NCBI GenBank assembly: GCA_910585355.1 | Contig: CAJUDN010000009.1 | Coordinates: forward strand, 3,471 to 22,248 | Direction: 5' to 3' | DNA: 18,778 bases | Origin: an uncultured Lachnospiraceae bacterium | Lineage (GTDB): Bacteria; Bacillota_A; Clostridia; Lachnospirales; Lachnospiraceae | In this document: positions 1 through 7,927 of the stretch, one piece after another | Layout of the letters: every line of letters begins with the position of its first letter | How positions within the stretch are numbered: position 1 is the stretch's first letter | The notes under the pieces: generated by a model | The model's input: only the letters and a program-made list of their open reading frames with translations | Database searches by the model: none | What the model was told of the DNA's origin: nothing | Position numbers and translations under genes: made by a program

Positions 1-1457
1 ACAGCGAAGACAGCCGCATGGAAGAAAATTTAAGGCAAATTGCTGATGACGGGTTCAACAGCATTATTCTGGCGGTGCCCTGGCGGGAGTTTCAGCCGAT
101 GGGGGAAAAACAGTATTATAATGAATTGGCTTTTGAACGGCTGGAACAAATCATGGAATGCGCCGAGAGCTGCGGGCTCTGGGTTGTTCTGCGGGTGGGT
201 TACACCTGGGATTATTATGGGGCGGCAGAAATTCCGGCTAGGTATGATAATGTGACGCAAAAGGGAAGCGAGGACTGGTACGGATGGCTTAAATTTGCCG
301 GACGGCTTTACGAAACGGCATCGGCCCATCCCAATTTCCACAGTGGTTTTATTACCTGGGAAGATTTCTGGAATTATATCTGGTATATGGACCGGGATTT
401 TTCCATGAGTTTAAGAAACCGCCTGGCAAAGCAAAGCGGATTTACGGTCTATCTTAGGGAGCGGTATTCCCTGGAAGAGGTGAGCAGCTGGTACGGCGAA
501 TCGTTTAAGTCCTTTGACGAGGTATATCTGCCCTATGGAAGCCACCCGTCCGCAAGGCTCTTTTACGAATATTACGACCAGTATCTGATTGGATTTCTGA
601 AGGAAACTCAGATGGTGTTTCCGGGACTTTCCATGGAGATACGAGCCGACGGGGACCGGGTATATATGGGAGAAGACACCTTCACCTACTATTCCCACAG
701 TGCCACATACTCGTGCGAGGGTGCTCCTTATTCGGCTCTCATGTACAGTGTGTCCATGGGACAGAAAAATGAAAATGATCGAATTACAGCTGATACAGCC
801 CTAAAGGCCATGCAGAATAATCTGAGAAATCTTTACGAGGCCGGAGGCAAACGGCTTTATGTGGAACAACTTCTCTACATGGATTCCACGGAAGCTTATT
901 CCTCGAACACCCAGATCCGGGAGGACCAGGTGGATACGTTTGTCCGCAGCCTGACTCCGGTTCTTCTGGAAACCACAAGCGGTTACGGGCTCTGGGTGTA
1001 CAGGAATTATGTAAATAATTGTGTGTATAACAGCCAGTTTGGCCTGGGAAAAGAGGGATGGAATTTTTCCGGAAGCAGTACAGTGGAAGAACGGAAGGGA
1101 ACAAAGATGGCGGTGGTGGGCAGTAACGGCGGTATCTCCCAGAATATCACAGGCCGCCTTCCGGAAAGCGGCAGGCTCCATGTGGATTTTTATGCGGAAT
1201 CGGACCAGGCGGGCGCGGATGTGAAAATTCAGGTGGGAAATCTGTCAAAAAAGGTACATCTGACAGGAGCAGGCACGTATACTCTGGAATTTCCGTGGCA
1301 GGACCAGTATAACATTTCCATCACCGGGGACAAGAAAATTTATCTGGATGATATTCGGGTTTATACGTATGAACAGAACGGCCGGATTTATGAGAGAAAC
1401 GGCGCCGAGGGGGACCTGGCCGGAAGCTTCCGCGCCCTGAACAGAACACTGAATTAA
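1..1457 (+). CDS. Glycoside-hydrolase-like protein with C-terminal carbohydrate-binding-type domain (5'-partial)
   Basis: The reading frame is open to the left edge (codons in phase from position 3) and the first ATG at 18 has no Shine-Dalgarno in front, so the true start lies upstream. Counted from that Met, residues 1-330 read like a TIM-barrel glycosidase of the GH42/cellulase-like kind: the repeat-1 strand with PWREFQP (21-27), an ITWEDFW motif with Glu115 as possible acid/base, and LYVEQ with Glu283 as possible nucleophile. Residues about 335-450 (from NSQFGLGKEGWNF to YLDDIRVYTY) look like a jelly-roll carbohydrate-binding module. The barrel and binding-module reading is from pattern recognition; the substrate cannot be told, and the two glutamates are suggestions from their strand-end position. 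The stop TAA is followed within 4 bp by the thiamine operon promoter, with no terminator between. Confidence 0.6.
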   Translation, partial: SEDSRMEENLRQIADDGFNSIILAVPWREFQPMGEKQYYNELAFERLEQIMECAESCGLWVVLRVGYTWDYYGAAEIPARYDNVTQKGSEDWYGWLKFAGRLYETASAHPNFHSGFITWEDFWNYIWYMDRDFSMSLRNRLAKQSGFTVYLRERYSLEEVSSWYGESFKSFDEVYLPYGSHPSARLFYEYYDQYLIGFLKETQMVFPGLSMEIRADGDRVYMGEDTFTYYSHSATYSCEGAPYSALMYSVSMGQKNENDRITADTALKAMQNNLRNLYEAGGKRLYVEQLLYMDSTEAYSSNTQIREDQVDTFVRSLTPVLLETTSGYGLWVYRNYVNNCVYNSQFGLGKEGWNFSGSSTVEERKGTKMAVVGSNGGISQNITGRLPESGRLHVDFYAESDQAGADVKIQVGNLSKKVHLTGAGTYTLEFPWQDQYNISITGDKKIYLDDIRVYTYEQNGRIYERNGAEGDLAGSFRALNRTLN

Positions 1458-1460
1458 CGC

Positions 1461-1488
1461 TTGCAATATAGAAAAATTATGTTATACT
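1461..1488 (+). promoter_or_regulatory. Sigma-A-type promoter of the thiamine operon
   Basis: TTGCAA (1461-1466), 16-bp spacer, TATACT (1483-1488). Predicted start is near 1495, about 35 nt before the conserved TPP riboswitch core. Confidence 0.6.
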
Positions 1489-1522
1489 GAAAGGGTAGAG
1501 AAATCCAGATAATTTCATATTT

Positions 1523-1625
1523 ACAAAGAGGGAGCTTGCCGCGGCAGGCTGAGAGGGAATGCAGGAACGATTCCGACCTATTGAACCTGATACGGATAAT
1601 GCCGGCGTAGGAAGTATTGCGAGAA
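1523..1625 (+). promoter_or_regulatory. TPP riboswitch (THI element)
   Basis: The leader carries the THI-box consensus in order: GGGAGC (1530-1535), GGCTGAGAGG (1548-1557), a variable hairpin (1558-1575), GACCTATTGAACCTGAT (1575-1591), then CGGATAATGCCGGCGTAGGAA (about 1593-1613). This is the pyrimidine- and pyrophosphate-sensing two-arm aptamer for thiamine pyrophosphate. It lies just ahead of an intrinsic terminator and thiC, so the expected logic is termination when TPP is bound. The outer limits (P1 ends) are approximate because the P1 pairing was not clear by eye. Confidence 0.95.
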
Positions 1626-1631
1626 TGAGTG

Positions 1632-1661
1632 GGACATATCCAAAAAGGATATGTCCTTTTT
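1632..1661 (+). terminator. Riboswitch-controlled intrinsic terminator upstream of thiC
   Basis: A perfect 10-bp stem GGACATATCC (1632-1641) / GGATATGTCC (1647-1656) with an AAAAA loop is followed by five T (1657-1661) and a further T-run. It sits between the TPP aptamer and thiC, so it is the expression platform. The aptamer stretch GGATAATG (1594-1601) could pair with CATATCC (1635-1641) as a competing anti-terminator; that pairing is inference. Confidence 0.9.
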
Positions 1662-1692
1662 AAATGCTTTTTTGCAACGAAAGGAGAATCAG

Positions 1693-3003
1693 ATGAACAA
1701 CTATACCACACAGATGGACGCCGCCAGACAGGGGATTATTACCAAAGAGATGGAAGCGGTGGCGAAGAAGGAGAAGATGGCGGCGGAAGAAATCCGTGTT
1801 CTGGTTTCCAGAGGGCAGGTTGTCATTCCCTGCAACAAGGTACATACATCCATTGACCCCAACGGAATTGGCTCCATGCTGAAAACAAAAATCAATGTGA
1901 ACCTGGGAACTTCCAGAGACTGCAAGGATTTGGATTTGGAGGTGGAAAAAGTAAACCGCGCCGTGAAGCTTGGGGCGGAGTCCATCATGGATTTAAGCTC
2001 TTTTGGAGATACCAGAATATTCCGCAGGCGGCTTACAAAAGAATGTCCGGCAATGATCGGTACGGTTCCAATTTACGACGCGGTGGTCTATTACCGCAAG
2101 GCCTTAAAGGACATCACTACGGAGGAGTGGCTGGATATTGTGAGGATGCATGCAAAGGACGGCGTGGACTTTATGACTATCCACTGTGGAATCAACAAGT
2201 CCACAGCGAAACGGTTTAAGGAAAACAAACGCCTCACAAACATTGTATCCAGGGGAGGTTCCATAATTTTTGCCTGGATGGAAATGACGGGAAAGGAAAA
2301 TCCCTTCTACGAGCACTACGATGATATCCTGGAAATCTGCCGTCAGTATGATGTGACTTTAAGTCTTGGCGACGCCTGCCGCCCCGGATGTATTAAGGAC
2401 GCCAGTGATATTTCCCAGATCGAAGAGCTGGTAACGCTTGGCGAACTCACCAGAAGAGCCTGGGAAAAAGATGTGCAGGTGATCATTGAAGGACCCGGAC
2501 ACATGCCTTTAAATCAGATCGAGGCTAATATGAAAATTCAGAAGGAGATCTGTAAAGGCGCGCCCTTTTATGTGCTGGGCCCGCTGGTGACCGATGTGGC
2601 TCCGGGGTACGACCATATTACGGCAGCCATCGGAGGCGCCCTTGCGGCGGCAAACGGGGCTTCCTTCCTCTGCTATGTGACCCCCGCCGAGCACTTGAGG
2701 CTTCCAAATCTGGACGATGTAAAGGAGGGGATCGTCGCCTCCCGAATCGCTGCCCATGCGGCTGATATCGCAAAAGGGGTCCGCGGCGCGGCTGACTGGG
2801 ACAATGAAATGAGCCTGGCCAGGAAAAATCTGGACTGGGATAAGATGTTTTCTCTGGCTATTGACCCGGAAAAGGCAAGACGCTATCGTGCGGAAGCCAG
2901 GCCGGAGAAGGAGGACACCTGCTCCATGTGCGGAAATTTCTGCGCCGTTAAAAATATGAATCGGATTCTCGACGGAGAGATTGTAAGTATTTTTGACGAA
3001 TAA
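1693..3003 (+). CDS. thiC: Phosphomethylpyrimidine synthase ThiC
   Basis: Radical-SAM-type enzyme that converts aminoimidazole ribotide into HMP-phosphate, the pyrimidine half of thiamine. The product is 436 residues, the size of the shorter clostridial/archaeal-like ThiC rather than the about 630-residue proteobacterial form. Typical stretches include IPCNKVHTSIDPNGIG (45-60), the DLSSFGDTR block near 100-108, IEGPGHMP and the C-terminal cysteine cluster CSMCGNFC (Cys410, Cys413, Cys417) that binds the 4Fe-4S cluster. The start was placed at 1693 because AAGGAG sits 7 bp ahead; an upstream in-frame ATG at 1651 lies inside the terminator stem and has no ribosome-binding site. First gene of the riboswitch-controlled operon. 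Confidence 0.96.
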   Translation: MNNYTTQMDAARQGIITKEMEAVAKKEKMAAEEIRVLVSRGQVVIPCNKVHTSIDPNGIGSMLKTKINVNLGTSRDCKDLDLEVEKVNRAVKLGAESIMDLSSFGDTRIFRRRLTKECPAMIGTVPIYDAVVYYRKALKDITTEEWLDIVRMHAKDGVDFMTIHCGINKSTAKRFKENKRLTNIVSRGGSIIFAWMEMTGKENPFYEHYDDILEICRQYDVTLSLGDACRPGCIKDASDISQIEELVTLGELTRRAWEKDVQVIIEGPGHMPLNQIEANMKIQKEICKGAPFYVLGPLVTDVAPGYDHITAAIGGALAAANGASFLCYVTPAEHLRLPNLDDVKEGIVASRIAAHAADIAKGVRGAADWDNEMSLARKNLDWDKMFSLAIDPEKARRYRAEARPEKEDTCSMCGNFCAVKNMNRILDGEIVSIFDE

Positions 3004-3016
3004 GGAGAGATGAATC

Positions 3017-3526
3017 ATGAAAATTACTGTAAAGAAGACTGTAACAGCTGCCATGCTGGTGGCCCTGACTGTAGCCATGTCCAGCTTTTCCATCCCCATC
3101 GGCGCATCCAAATGTTACCCAATCCAGCATCTGGTAAATGTTATCTGCGCTGTATTCCTAGGGCCTGCTTATGGAGTGATGGCGGCATTCTGCACTTCTC
3201 TCATCAGAAACCTCATGGGAACCGGAAGTCTTCTGGCCTTCCCGGGCAGCATGGTGGGCGCTTTTATCTGCGGAGTGGTTTATGAAAAGACCCAAAAGCT
3301 GCTTCCAACTTATATGGGCGAGGTTGTGGGAACCGGACTGATTGGAGGAATGCTCTGTTTTCCGGTGGCAGTCCTTGTAATGGGAAAGGAGGCGGCGTTA
3401 TTTACCTATGTGATGCCGTTTTGCATGAGTACGGCCTGTGGGACGATTATGGCGGCCATTTTGGTGGGCGCGCTGTCTAAAAGCCATGCTTTGGAATACC
3501 TTCGAGGTATGCTGGAACAGTCATGA
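3017..3526 (+). CDS. thiW: ECF transporter S component ThiW (predicted thiazole uptake)
   Basis: A 169-residue, very hydrophobic protein with about five or six membrane spans (roughly residues 8-26, 37-60, 70-90, 101-123 and 128-152). It matches the ThiW family, the substrate-binding subunit of an energy-coupling-factor importer predicted from TPP-riboswitch regulons to bring in hydroxyethylthiazole. GGAGAG lies 10 bp before the ATG. It starts 13 bp after thiC and its stop overlaps the thiD start (ATGA at 3523-3526), so it is translated as part of the operon. The ATPase and T subunits (EcfA/EcfT) are not here and are presumably shared. The substrate is inferred from family and from the adjacent thiazole kinase gene. 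Confidence 0.9.
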   Translation: MKITVKKTVTAAMLVALTVAMSSFSIPIGASKCYPIQHLVNVICAVFLGPAYGVMAAFCTSLIRNLMGTGSLLAFPGSMVGAFICGVVYEKTQKLLPTYMGEVVGTGLIGGMLCFPVAVLVMGKEAALFTYVMPFCMSTACGTIMAAILVGALSKSHALEYLRGMLEQS

Positions 3527-4335
3527 GGACAGTTCTTACCATTGCCGGCTCCGACTGCTCCGGAGGGGCCGGCATACAGGCTGATTTAAAAACCATAACG
3601 GCCTTTGGAATGTACGGTATGAGTGTAATCACAGCCCTGACAGTTCAGAACACCCGGGGTGTTTTTTCTGTTTCAGAGACCGGAGAGTCTATTCTAAAGG
3701 GCCAGTTGGACGCGGTCCTTTCGGACATCACGCCGGATGCGGTAAAAATCGGAATGCTGCCGTCTGAGCAAGCGGTTTTACTGGTGGCGGAAGCTCTGAA
3801 AAAATACAGACATGGCCAGGTAGTACTAGATCCGGTCATGGTTTCCACCAGTGGGCGGAGACTGATGGATAAATCGGCCATGGAGGCGGCTTTTTGGGAA
3901 CTGTATCCGCTGGTTTCTGTGATAACGCCCAACGTGCCGGAGGCGGAGGCAATAGGGGACAGACGTATTTTAACGCCGGAAGATATGGAGCAGGCGGCTT
4001 TAGGGATTTCTGAACGGTTTCATGGGGCTGTTCTGGTCAAAGGAGGCCATATGCCAGGGAATGCCAGTGACTGCCTCGCTTTTTCGGGTACTGCAAAGTG
4101 GATTTTTGGAAAACGGCTGAATGCAAAAAACTCCCATGGAACAGGCTGTACCCTTTCCACTGCCATTGCCTGCGGGCTGGCTGCGGGATGGGAACTGGAG
4201 ATGGCGGTGAGAAAGGCAAAACAATATCTGACAGGAACCCTTAAAAATGAACCGGGACTGGGCCATGGAAATGGCCCTCTGAATCATTGTTACCGGATTC
4301 CGGAGCCATTTTTGGAGGAGGATGACTATGAATAA
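3523..4335 (+). CDS. thiD: Hydroxymethylpyrimidine / phosphomethylpyrimidine kinase ThiD
   Basis: Cytosolic ribokinase-fold kinase that phosphorylates HMP and HMP-P to HMP-PP, the pyrimidine substrate of ThiE. The 270-residue product has the family signatures: TIAGSDCSGGAGIQADLKT at residues 6-24, VLDPVMVSTSG at 101-111, and the anion-hole/ATP motif HGTGCTLS at 205-212 with Cys209. Start ATG overlaps the thiW stop by 4 bp, and its 3' end overlaps the thiM start region, so translation is coupled on both sides. Length is standard for stand-alone ThiD; no fusion to ThiE is seen. Confidence 0.96.
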   Translation: MRTVLTIAGSDCSGGAGIQADLKTITAFGMYGMSVITALTVQNTRGVFSVSETGESILKGQLDAVLSDITPDAVKIGMLPSEQAVLLVAEALKKYRHGQVVLDPVMVSTSGRRLMDKSAMEAAFWELYPLVSVITPNVPEAEAIGDRRILTPEDMEQAALGISERFHGAVLVKGGHMPGNASDCLAFSGTAKWIFGKRLNAKNSHGTGCTLSTAIACGLAAGWELEMAVRKAKQYLTGTLKNEPGLGHGNGPLNHCYRIPEPFLEEDDYE

Positions 4336-5230
4336 AGAGCGGATCGTGGAGGAAATGCTTTCCTGCCTTTTGACTGTGCAGAGGATGCGCCCGCTAGTTC
4401 ATATGATACCAAACTCTGTCACAGCGGCCCTCTGTGCCGATGGAATTTCTGCCATAGGGGGCAGGCCGCTTATGGCGCAGGCAGCAGAGGAGATGGAGGA
4501 AATTACAGGCTCTGCCTGTGGGCTGGCGGTCAATCTGGGCCAGCCCTCCAATGAAAAATATAAAGCCTGTGAAAGGGCTCTTGAGACTGCGGAGGGAAAG
4601 GGGATTCCAGCGGTTCTGGATCCGGTGGGAGCCGGGGCCTCCGGATACCGGAGGGATGCGGCCGCAAGGCTTTTTTCTATTCCGTGGTCAGGAGCGCTTA
4701 AGGGAAACAGTTCGGAGATTCACACCGTGCTGACGGGAAGCCTTACCCATACGGGAGTGGACAGCGTGGGAGAATTTTCCCATGAAGCAGAGGAGGAAAT
4801 TTTATTATCACAAATGGAAAGACAGAACCGCAGAATGGTGATTGCTGAGACGGGTTCTGTGGATAAGATTCTCTGGAGAGACGAAAACAGTAGAAAAGAA
4901 AAGTGTCTGCTCCTGCGTCACAGGGTGGAACGGCCGGTGATCCTGGTGGGAAGCGGGTGTCTGACAGGGGCCGTCATGGGCGCCATGCTGGCGGCTGCGT
5001 GGAAAAAGAAGAAGAGACCTTTAAAGGAAACGGAGATGGCTCTTTCAGCGGCGGCGGCTGTTTCGATAATTTCTTTCTGTGGTGAATATAAATATACAGG
5101 CGGCATGGGGGAGGCGTGCCGAGAAGGGTATGGAACTTATAAAACGACTCTTTTGGATGCCCTGAGCAGATTCCAGAAGGAAGCATACAGGGCTTATCTG
5201 ATGGAAAATCTGGAAATGCAGAGGATGTAG
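4328..5230 (+). CDS. thiM: Hydroxyethylthiazole kinase ThiM
   Basis: Phosphorylates 4-methyl-5-(2-hydroxyethyl)thiazole for salvage into thiamine. Features of the family: HMIPNSVTAALCADGISAIGG (25-45), LDPVGAGASGYR (97-108), KGNSSEI (125-131) and VGSGC (207-211) with Cys211 at the catalytic loop. The product is 300 residues, slightly longer than usual. Two in-frame ATGs exist, 4322 and 4328; GGAGGAG at 4314-4320 abuts the first and is 7 bp from the second, so 4328 was chosen. It overlaps the last 8 bp of thiD. Together with ThiW it indicates that the thiazole half is salvaged rather than made here. Confidence 0.94.
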   Translation: MNKERIVEEMLSCLLTVQRMRPLVHMIPNSVTAALCADGISAIGGRPLMAQAAEEMEEITGSACGLAVNLGQPSNEKYKACERALETAEGKGIPAVLDPVGAGASGYRRDAAARLFSIPWSGALKGNSSEIHTVLTGSLTHTGVDSVGEFSHEAEEEILLSQMERQNRRMVIAETGSVDKILWRDENSRKEKCLLLRHRVERPVILVGSGCLTGAVMGAMLAAAWKKKKRPLKETEMALSAAAAVSIISFCGEYKYTGGMGEACREGYGTYKTTLLDALSRFQKEAYRAYLMENLEMQRM

Positions 5231-5253
5231 AGCCTATTATAAAACGGCTTCAA

Positions 5254-5279
5254 ATGGCCGCATGCCATGATACGGCCAT
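5254..5279. repeat. Short inverted repeat after thiM
   Basis: ATGGCCG (5254-5260) and CGGCCAT (5273-5279) form a perfect 7-bp stem with a 12-nt loop, 23 bp past the thiM stop. No T-run follows directly, so it is not a convincing intrinsic terminator, but it could protect or separate the thiM end from the thiE promoter. Confidence 0.4.
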
Positions 5280-5323
5280 AAAATCCGCAAAGTTTTTGAT
5301 TATATATGATAAAAATCTATATT

Positions 5324-5332
5324 TGTTACAAT
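5324..5332 (+). promoter_or_regulatory. Candidate extended -10 promoter of thiE
   Basis: TGTTACAAT fits an extended -10 box (TGnTATAAT, one mismatch) in an AT-rich stretch, 26 bp ahead of the thiE start. No good -35 is seen at normal spacing, which extended -10 promoters tolerate. It would let thiE be expressed apart from the riboswitch operon. Confidence 0.4.
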
Positions 5333-5358
5333 GGTTTCACGATTGATAAGGGGGAGGC

Positions 5359-6003
5359 ATGAAGAAACAGGGAATTTTATATGGAATCGCGGACAGGAAT
5401 CTGGGAGATGAAAAGATTCTGGAGGCGCTTTCTTCCGGTCTTGACATGATTCAGCTTCGGGAAAAGAATCTGACCTCCGCAGAGTATTTAAGGGATGCCA
5501 TGTGGCTACGGGAACAGACAAGAAAAAGCGGTGCGCTGTTTCTTGTCAATGACCGTCTGGATATTGCTCTGGCCTGTGGGGCTGACGGGGTCCATCTGGG
5601 GCAGAGCGATATTCCGGTGGCCGCGGCCAGGGAAATCACAGAGAGGATGGGGCTTAAAAATTTTATCATCGGAGCCACGGCAAAGACAGCAAATCAGGCG
5701 CGCCGCGCTTATGAAGAGGGCGCGGATTACCTGGGAAGCGGCGCCTGGTACGCCACCTCCACAAAGCCGGATGCCACGCCCATTGCAGACGGGACCTATC
5801 TGGAAATTTTAGGGGCGGCGCCGATTCCCAACGTGGCAATCGGAGGACTGACTGTGGGAAACTGCCGCCGTCCGCTACAGATGGGAGCCAGCGGAATTGC
5901 TGTGGCCGGGGGAATTTTCCAGGCAGCGTCGGTATCGAAGGCTGTGAAAGCATTTAGAGAGATTCTGGAACAGGCAAATGGTAACGGCTCCAGGGGTATC
6001 TGA
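5359..6003 (+). CDS. thiE: Thiamine phosphate synthase ThiE
   Basis: Joins HMP-PP and thiazole phosphate to thiamine monophosphate. The 214-residue TIM-barrel protein shows MIQLREKN (30-37), FLVNDRLDIA (61-70), DGVHLGQSD (76-84), the GATAKT block (105-110), STKPDA and IGGL near 161-164, and AVAGGIF (181-187), all hallmarks of the family. GGGGGAGG lies 5-8 bp ahead of the ATG. It is separated from thiM by 128 bp with a possible promoter of its own, so it may be transcribed both from the thiC operon by read-through and independently. The final kinase to TPP is not in the window. Confidence 0.95.
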   Translation: MKKQGILYGIADRNLGDEKILEALSSGLDMIQLREKNLTSAEYLRDAMWLREQTRKSGALFLVNDRLDIALACGADGVHLGQSDIPVAAAREITERMGLKNFIIGATAKTANQARRAYEEGADYLGSGAWYATSTKPDATPIADGTYLEILGAAPIPNVAIGGLTVGNCRRPLQMGASGIAVAGGIFQAASVSKAVKAFREILEQANGNGSRGI

Positions 6004-6126
6004 AACTGCTGTTGCAAAATGGAAAAGTTCATTAAAATATAGTATACTGTTCTCAAGCAGAAGACGGTATTTTGCATGAAAAACTTACTTTGCGACAGCC
6101 CCTGGATAAGGAAGGAGGAATATGAT

Positions 6127-6543
6127 ATGGAGGAGCGTGACCGTCTGGAAAGGATGATGGAGAAGCTCATCGAAACAGAGGAGGAAAGAAAGAAATACGC
6201 CAGAAAACAGTTTTATATGTTGACAGTTATGGCTGCGTGTACGGCGGCTGTACTTCTTCTGGCTTTTTTTGCCTATGTTTCCCTGGTTCCAAAGTTTAAA
6301 AGCTCGGCGGCGGAAATCGAAACGGCGGCAAAGGAGCTGCACGTGATTTCCAAGCAGCTTTCTGAGGCGGATCTGGCAGGCCTGGTAAAGCATGTGGACC
6401 GGATGGCAGTTACGAGCGAGGAGGGCGTTAAAGAAGCTCTGGAAAAAATTGAGTCCATCGATATTGATGAACTCAACCATGCCATAAAATCTTTATCGGA
6501 TGTGGTTTCCCCTCTGGCAAAGCTCATGGGACGTTTCAATTAA
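6127..6543 (+). CDS. Small single-span membrane protein with coiled-coil tails, unknown function
   Basis: A 138-residue protein of unknown function. Residues 1-28 are highly charged (Glu/Arg/Lys-rich, helix-forming), residues about 30-53 are one membrane span, and the remainder (about 56-138) is a helical, likely coiled-coil segment ending in a proline-containing amphipathic tail (PLAKLMGRF). The start at 6127 was chosen because AAGGAGG (6112-6118) is 8 bp away; an in-frame ATG at 6076 has no such site. It follows thiE by 123 bp. Its stop overlaps by 8 bp with the stop of the convergent citXG gene. No signature ties it to thiamine; I do not recognise the family. Confidence 0.7.
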   Translation: MEERDRLERMMEKLIETEEERKKYARKQFYMLTVMAACTAAVLLLAFFAYVSLVPKFKSSAAEIETAAKELHVISKQLSEADLAGLVKHVDRMAVTSEEGVKEALEKIESIDIDELNHAIKSLSDVVSPLAKLMGRFN

Positions 6544-7927
6544 AGGGAGTCGTCAGATGAGAAGATTCTAGGAACAGAAACATCAGGCTGACAGCCAGAA
6601 GATCCGCACATCCACCGGGACTTAAGTTCCGCTTGATGAAGCCTTCATCCAGGGCTGTCAGTTTTTCTCTGAAGGAATCGGCCGCAATATCTGAAAGGAT
6701 ATCCGCGGCTTCTTTTTTGCATTCCAGGGCCATGGCGCGGCCGCCGCGGTGAATCATGTTGGTATCGTCCACCTTCGTCAATATGGTAAGAAGGGCCAGT
6801 ACAGAGGAGTCATTGAGGGAAAAGCCCTCATGGAGCCAGTGCTTTAAGGCGGGCAGCCCAAGAGTCAGGGCTGAGGGGAATCCGGCCGCCGCTTCCCCCC
6901 TTGCCCCGGTGATGCCGTAGGCGGCATGGCATTGCTCTCCGGCGGTCTTAGCAGAGGAGGATGCTGAAAAGTCAGGGAGAGAATATGCCCCGAGCTGTTG
7001 GCACAGGGAAATGACGTCTCTGGAATTTAAGGGACTGCACATTCCGGCGTGGACTTTTCCCAGGGCGCCGCACAAGATGGCAAAGGAAAAAACAAGCCCT
7101 TTGTGGGTGTTAATTCCTCCTGTAGCGGAAAACATACTCTTTTCTGCTTGCTGCCCTGCGAAGCGCAGCCTGTCAAAAAGCTTGTCCGCTGTTTCCTGAC
7201 AGCAATCCCATCCGATACAGAAGAAATCACGAAACCATGGAATCAGGGCGGCGCTGCTGTCTAAAAAGGTGAAAAAATCCATGTCTCTGTGGGAACCGGA
7301 GTTATTCCGGTCTACGAGACCCGGCTTTGGAGTTGCAGAGACCTCATAGAGCAGGGAACGGACCGCGCAGGCGGCGGCCAGATCGGCAGCCTGGTTCCGG
7401 AAATAGTCGTTAAGTATCCGGGCAATGCGCCATAAAATAAGCTCCATGGAATGGCGTCTGCTTCTGGCGCATATTTTTGCATTCTCCCCGCAGACCAGGC
7501 AGGTACGCGGGGGAAGCCCCAAAGTGGAACGGGACAGGGAAACTCCGGAGGTATCTAAAACATCCATATCAAACAGCCGCCCTAACGTGTGGCTTTCCTC
7601 GATGGAGGCTGTGATCCGCTTCACAAAGGCGGCTTCGGAGGAAAGGAGGAAGAGGGCTTCCGGGCCAGTGGCTTCTCTGGATTCTTCATAATGCCTGATA
7701 TCATTGTGAGGAATCCGTTCCCGGATTGCCTTAAGTCCTTCCTCAAAAGCAGAAAGAAGCAGAGGAAACCGTTTGATTTCCCCTGGCATATTCATGGAAA
7801 AGCTGATTAAGGAATGAGCGCCGGGGCGGCATAAAAGCTCTTTCTGGCGTCTGGCTCTCCGGCTTCTGGCATTGAGAAGTTCGGAAAGCGTTACCGGAGT
7901 GCCTGTAATGATGGCTTCTGGTTTCAT
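6536..7927 (-). CDS. citXG: Fused CitX-CitG: citrate lyase apo-ACP phosphoribosyl-dephospho-CoA transferase / triphosphoribosyl-dephospho-CoA synthase
   Basis: Two-domain, 463-residue cytosolic enzyme that makes and installs the prosthetic group of citrate lyase. The N-terminal CitX part (about 1-170) has SFSMNMPGEIKRFPL (42-56), GRLFDMDV (116-123) and the LSRSTLGLPPRTCLVCG stretch leading into AKICARSRRHS (150-160); it transfers the group to the ACP subunit. The CitG part (about 180-463) opens with LLYEVSATPKPGLVDRNNSG (192-211) and makes the precursor from ATP and dephospho-CoA. The start at 7927 overlaps the citC stop (ATGA) with GAGGGA 7-12 bp upstream; a longer in-frame start at 7969 would lie inside citC. 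CitX-CitG fusions are known from several bacteria. The acceptor CitD is not in the window. Confidence 0.92.
   Translation of the reverse strand: MKPEAIITGTPVTLSELLNARSRRARRQKELLCRPGAHSLISFSMNMPGEIKRFPLLLSAFEEGLKAIRERIPHNDIRHYEESREATGPEALFLLSSEAAFVKRITASIEESHTLGRLFDMDVLDTSGVSLSRSTLGLPPRTCLVCGENAKICARSRRHSMELILWRIARILNDYFRNQAADLAAACAVRSLLYEVSATPKPGLVDRNNSGSHRDMDFFTFLDSSAALIPWFRDFFCIGWDCCQETADKLFDRLRFAGQQAEKSMFSATGGINTHKGLVFSFAILCGALGKVHAGMCSPLNSRDVISLCQQLGAYSLPDFSASSSAKTAGEQCHAAYGITGARGEAAAGFPSALTLGLPALKHWLHEGFSLNDSSVLALLTILTKVDDTNMIHRGGRAMALECKKEAADILSDIAADSFREKLTALDEGFIKRNLSPGGCADLLAVSLMFLFLESSHLTTPFN

Noticed and set aside
18..1457. ATG at 18 as the true start of the first gene
   Set aside because: The frame stays open to the window edge and no Shine-Dalgarno lies ahead; the protein begins mid-fold.
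2509..3111. 200-residue minus-strand ORF inside thiC/thiW
   Set aside because: Antisense shadow of strongly supported genes; no ribosome-binding site or recognisable domain.
6039..6048. TATAGTATACT as -10 box of the 138-residue membrane protein gene
   Set aside because: TTGCAA at 6012-6017 is 21-25 bp away and no other -35 fits, so a promoter is possible but not supported.
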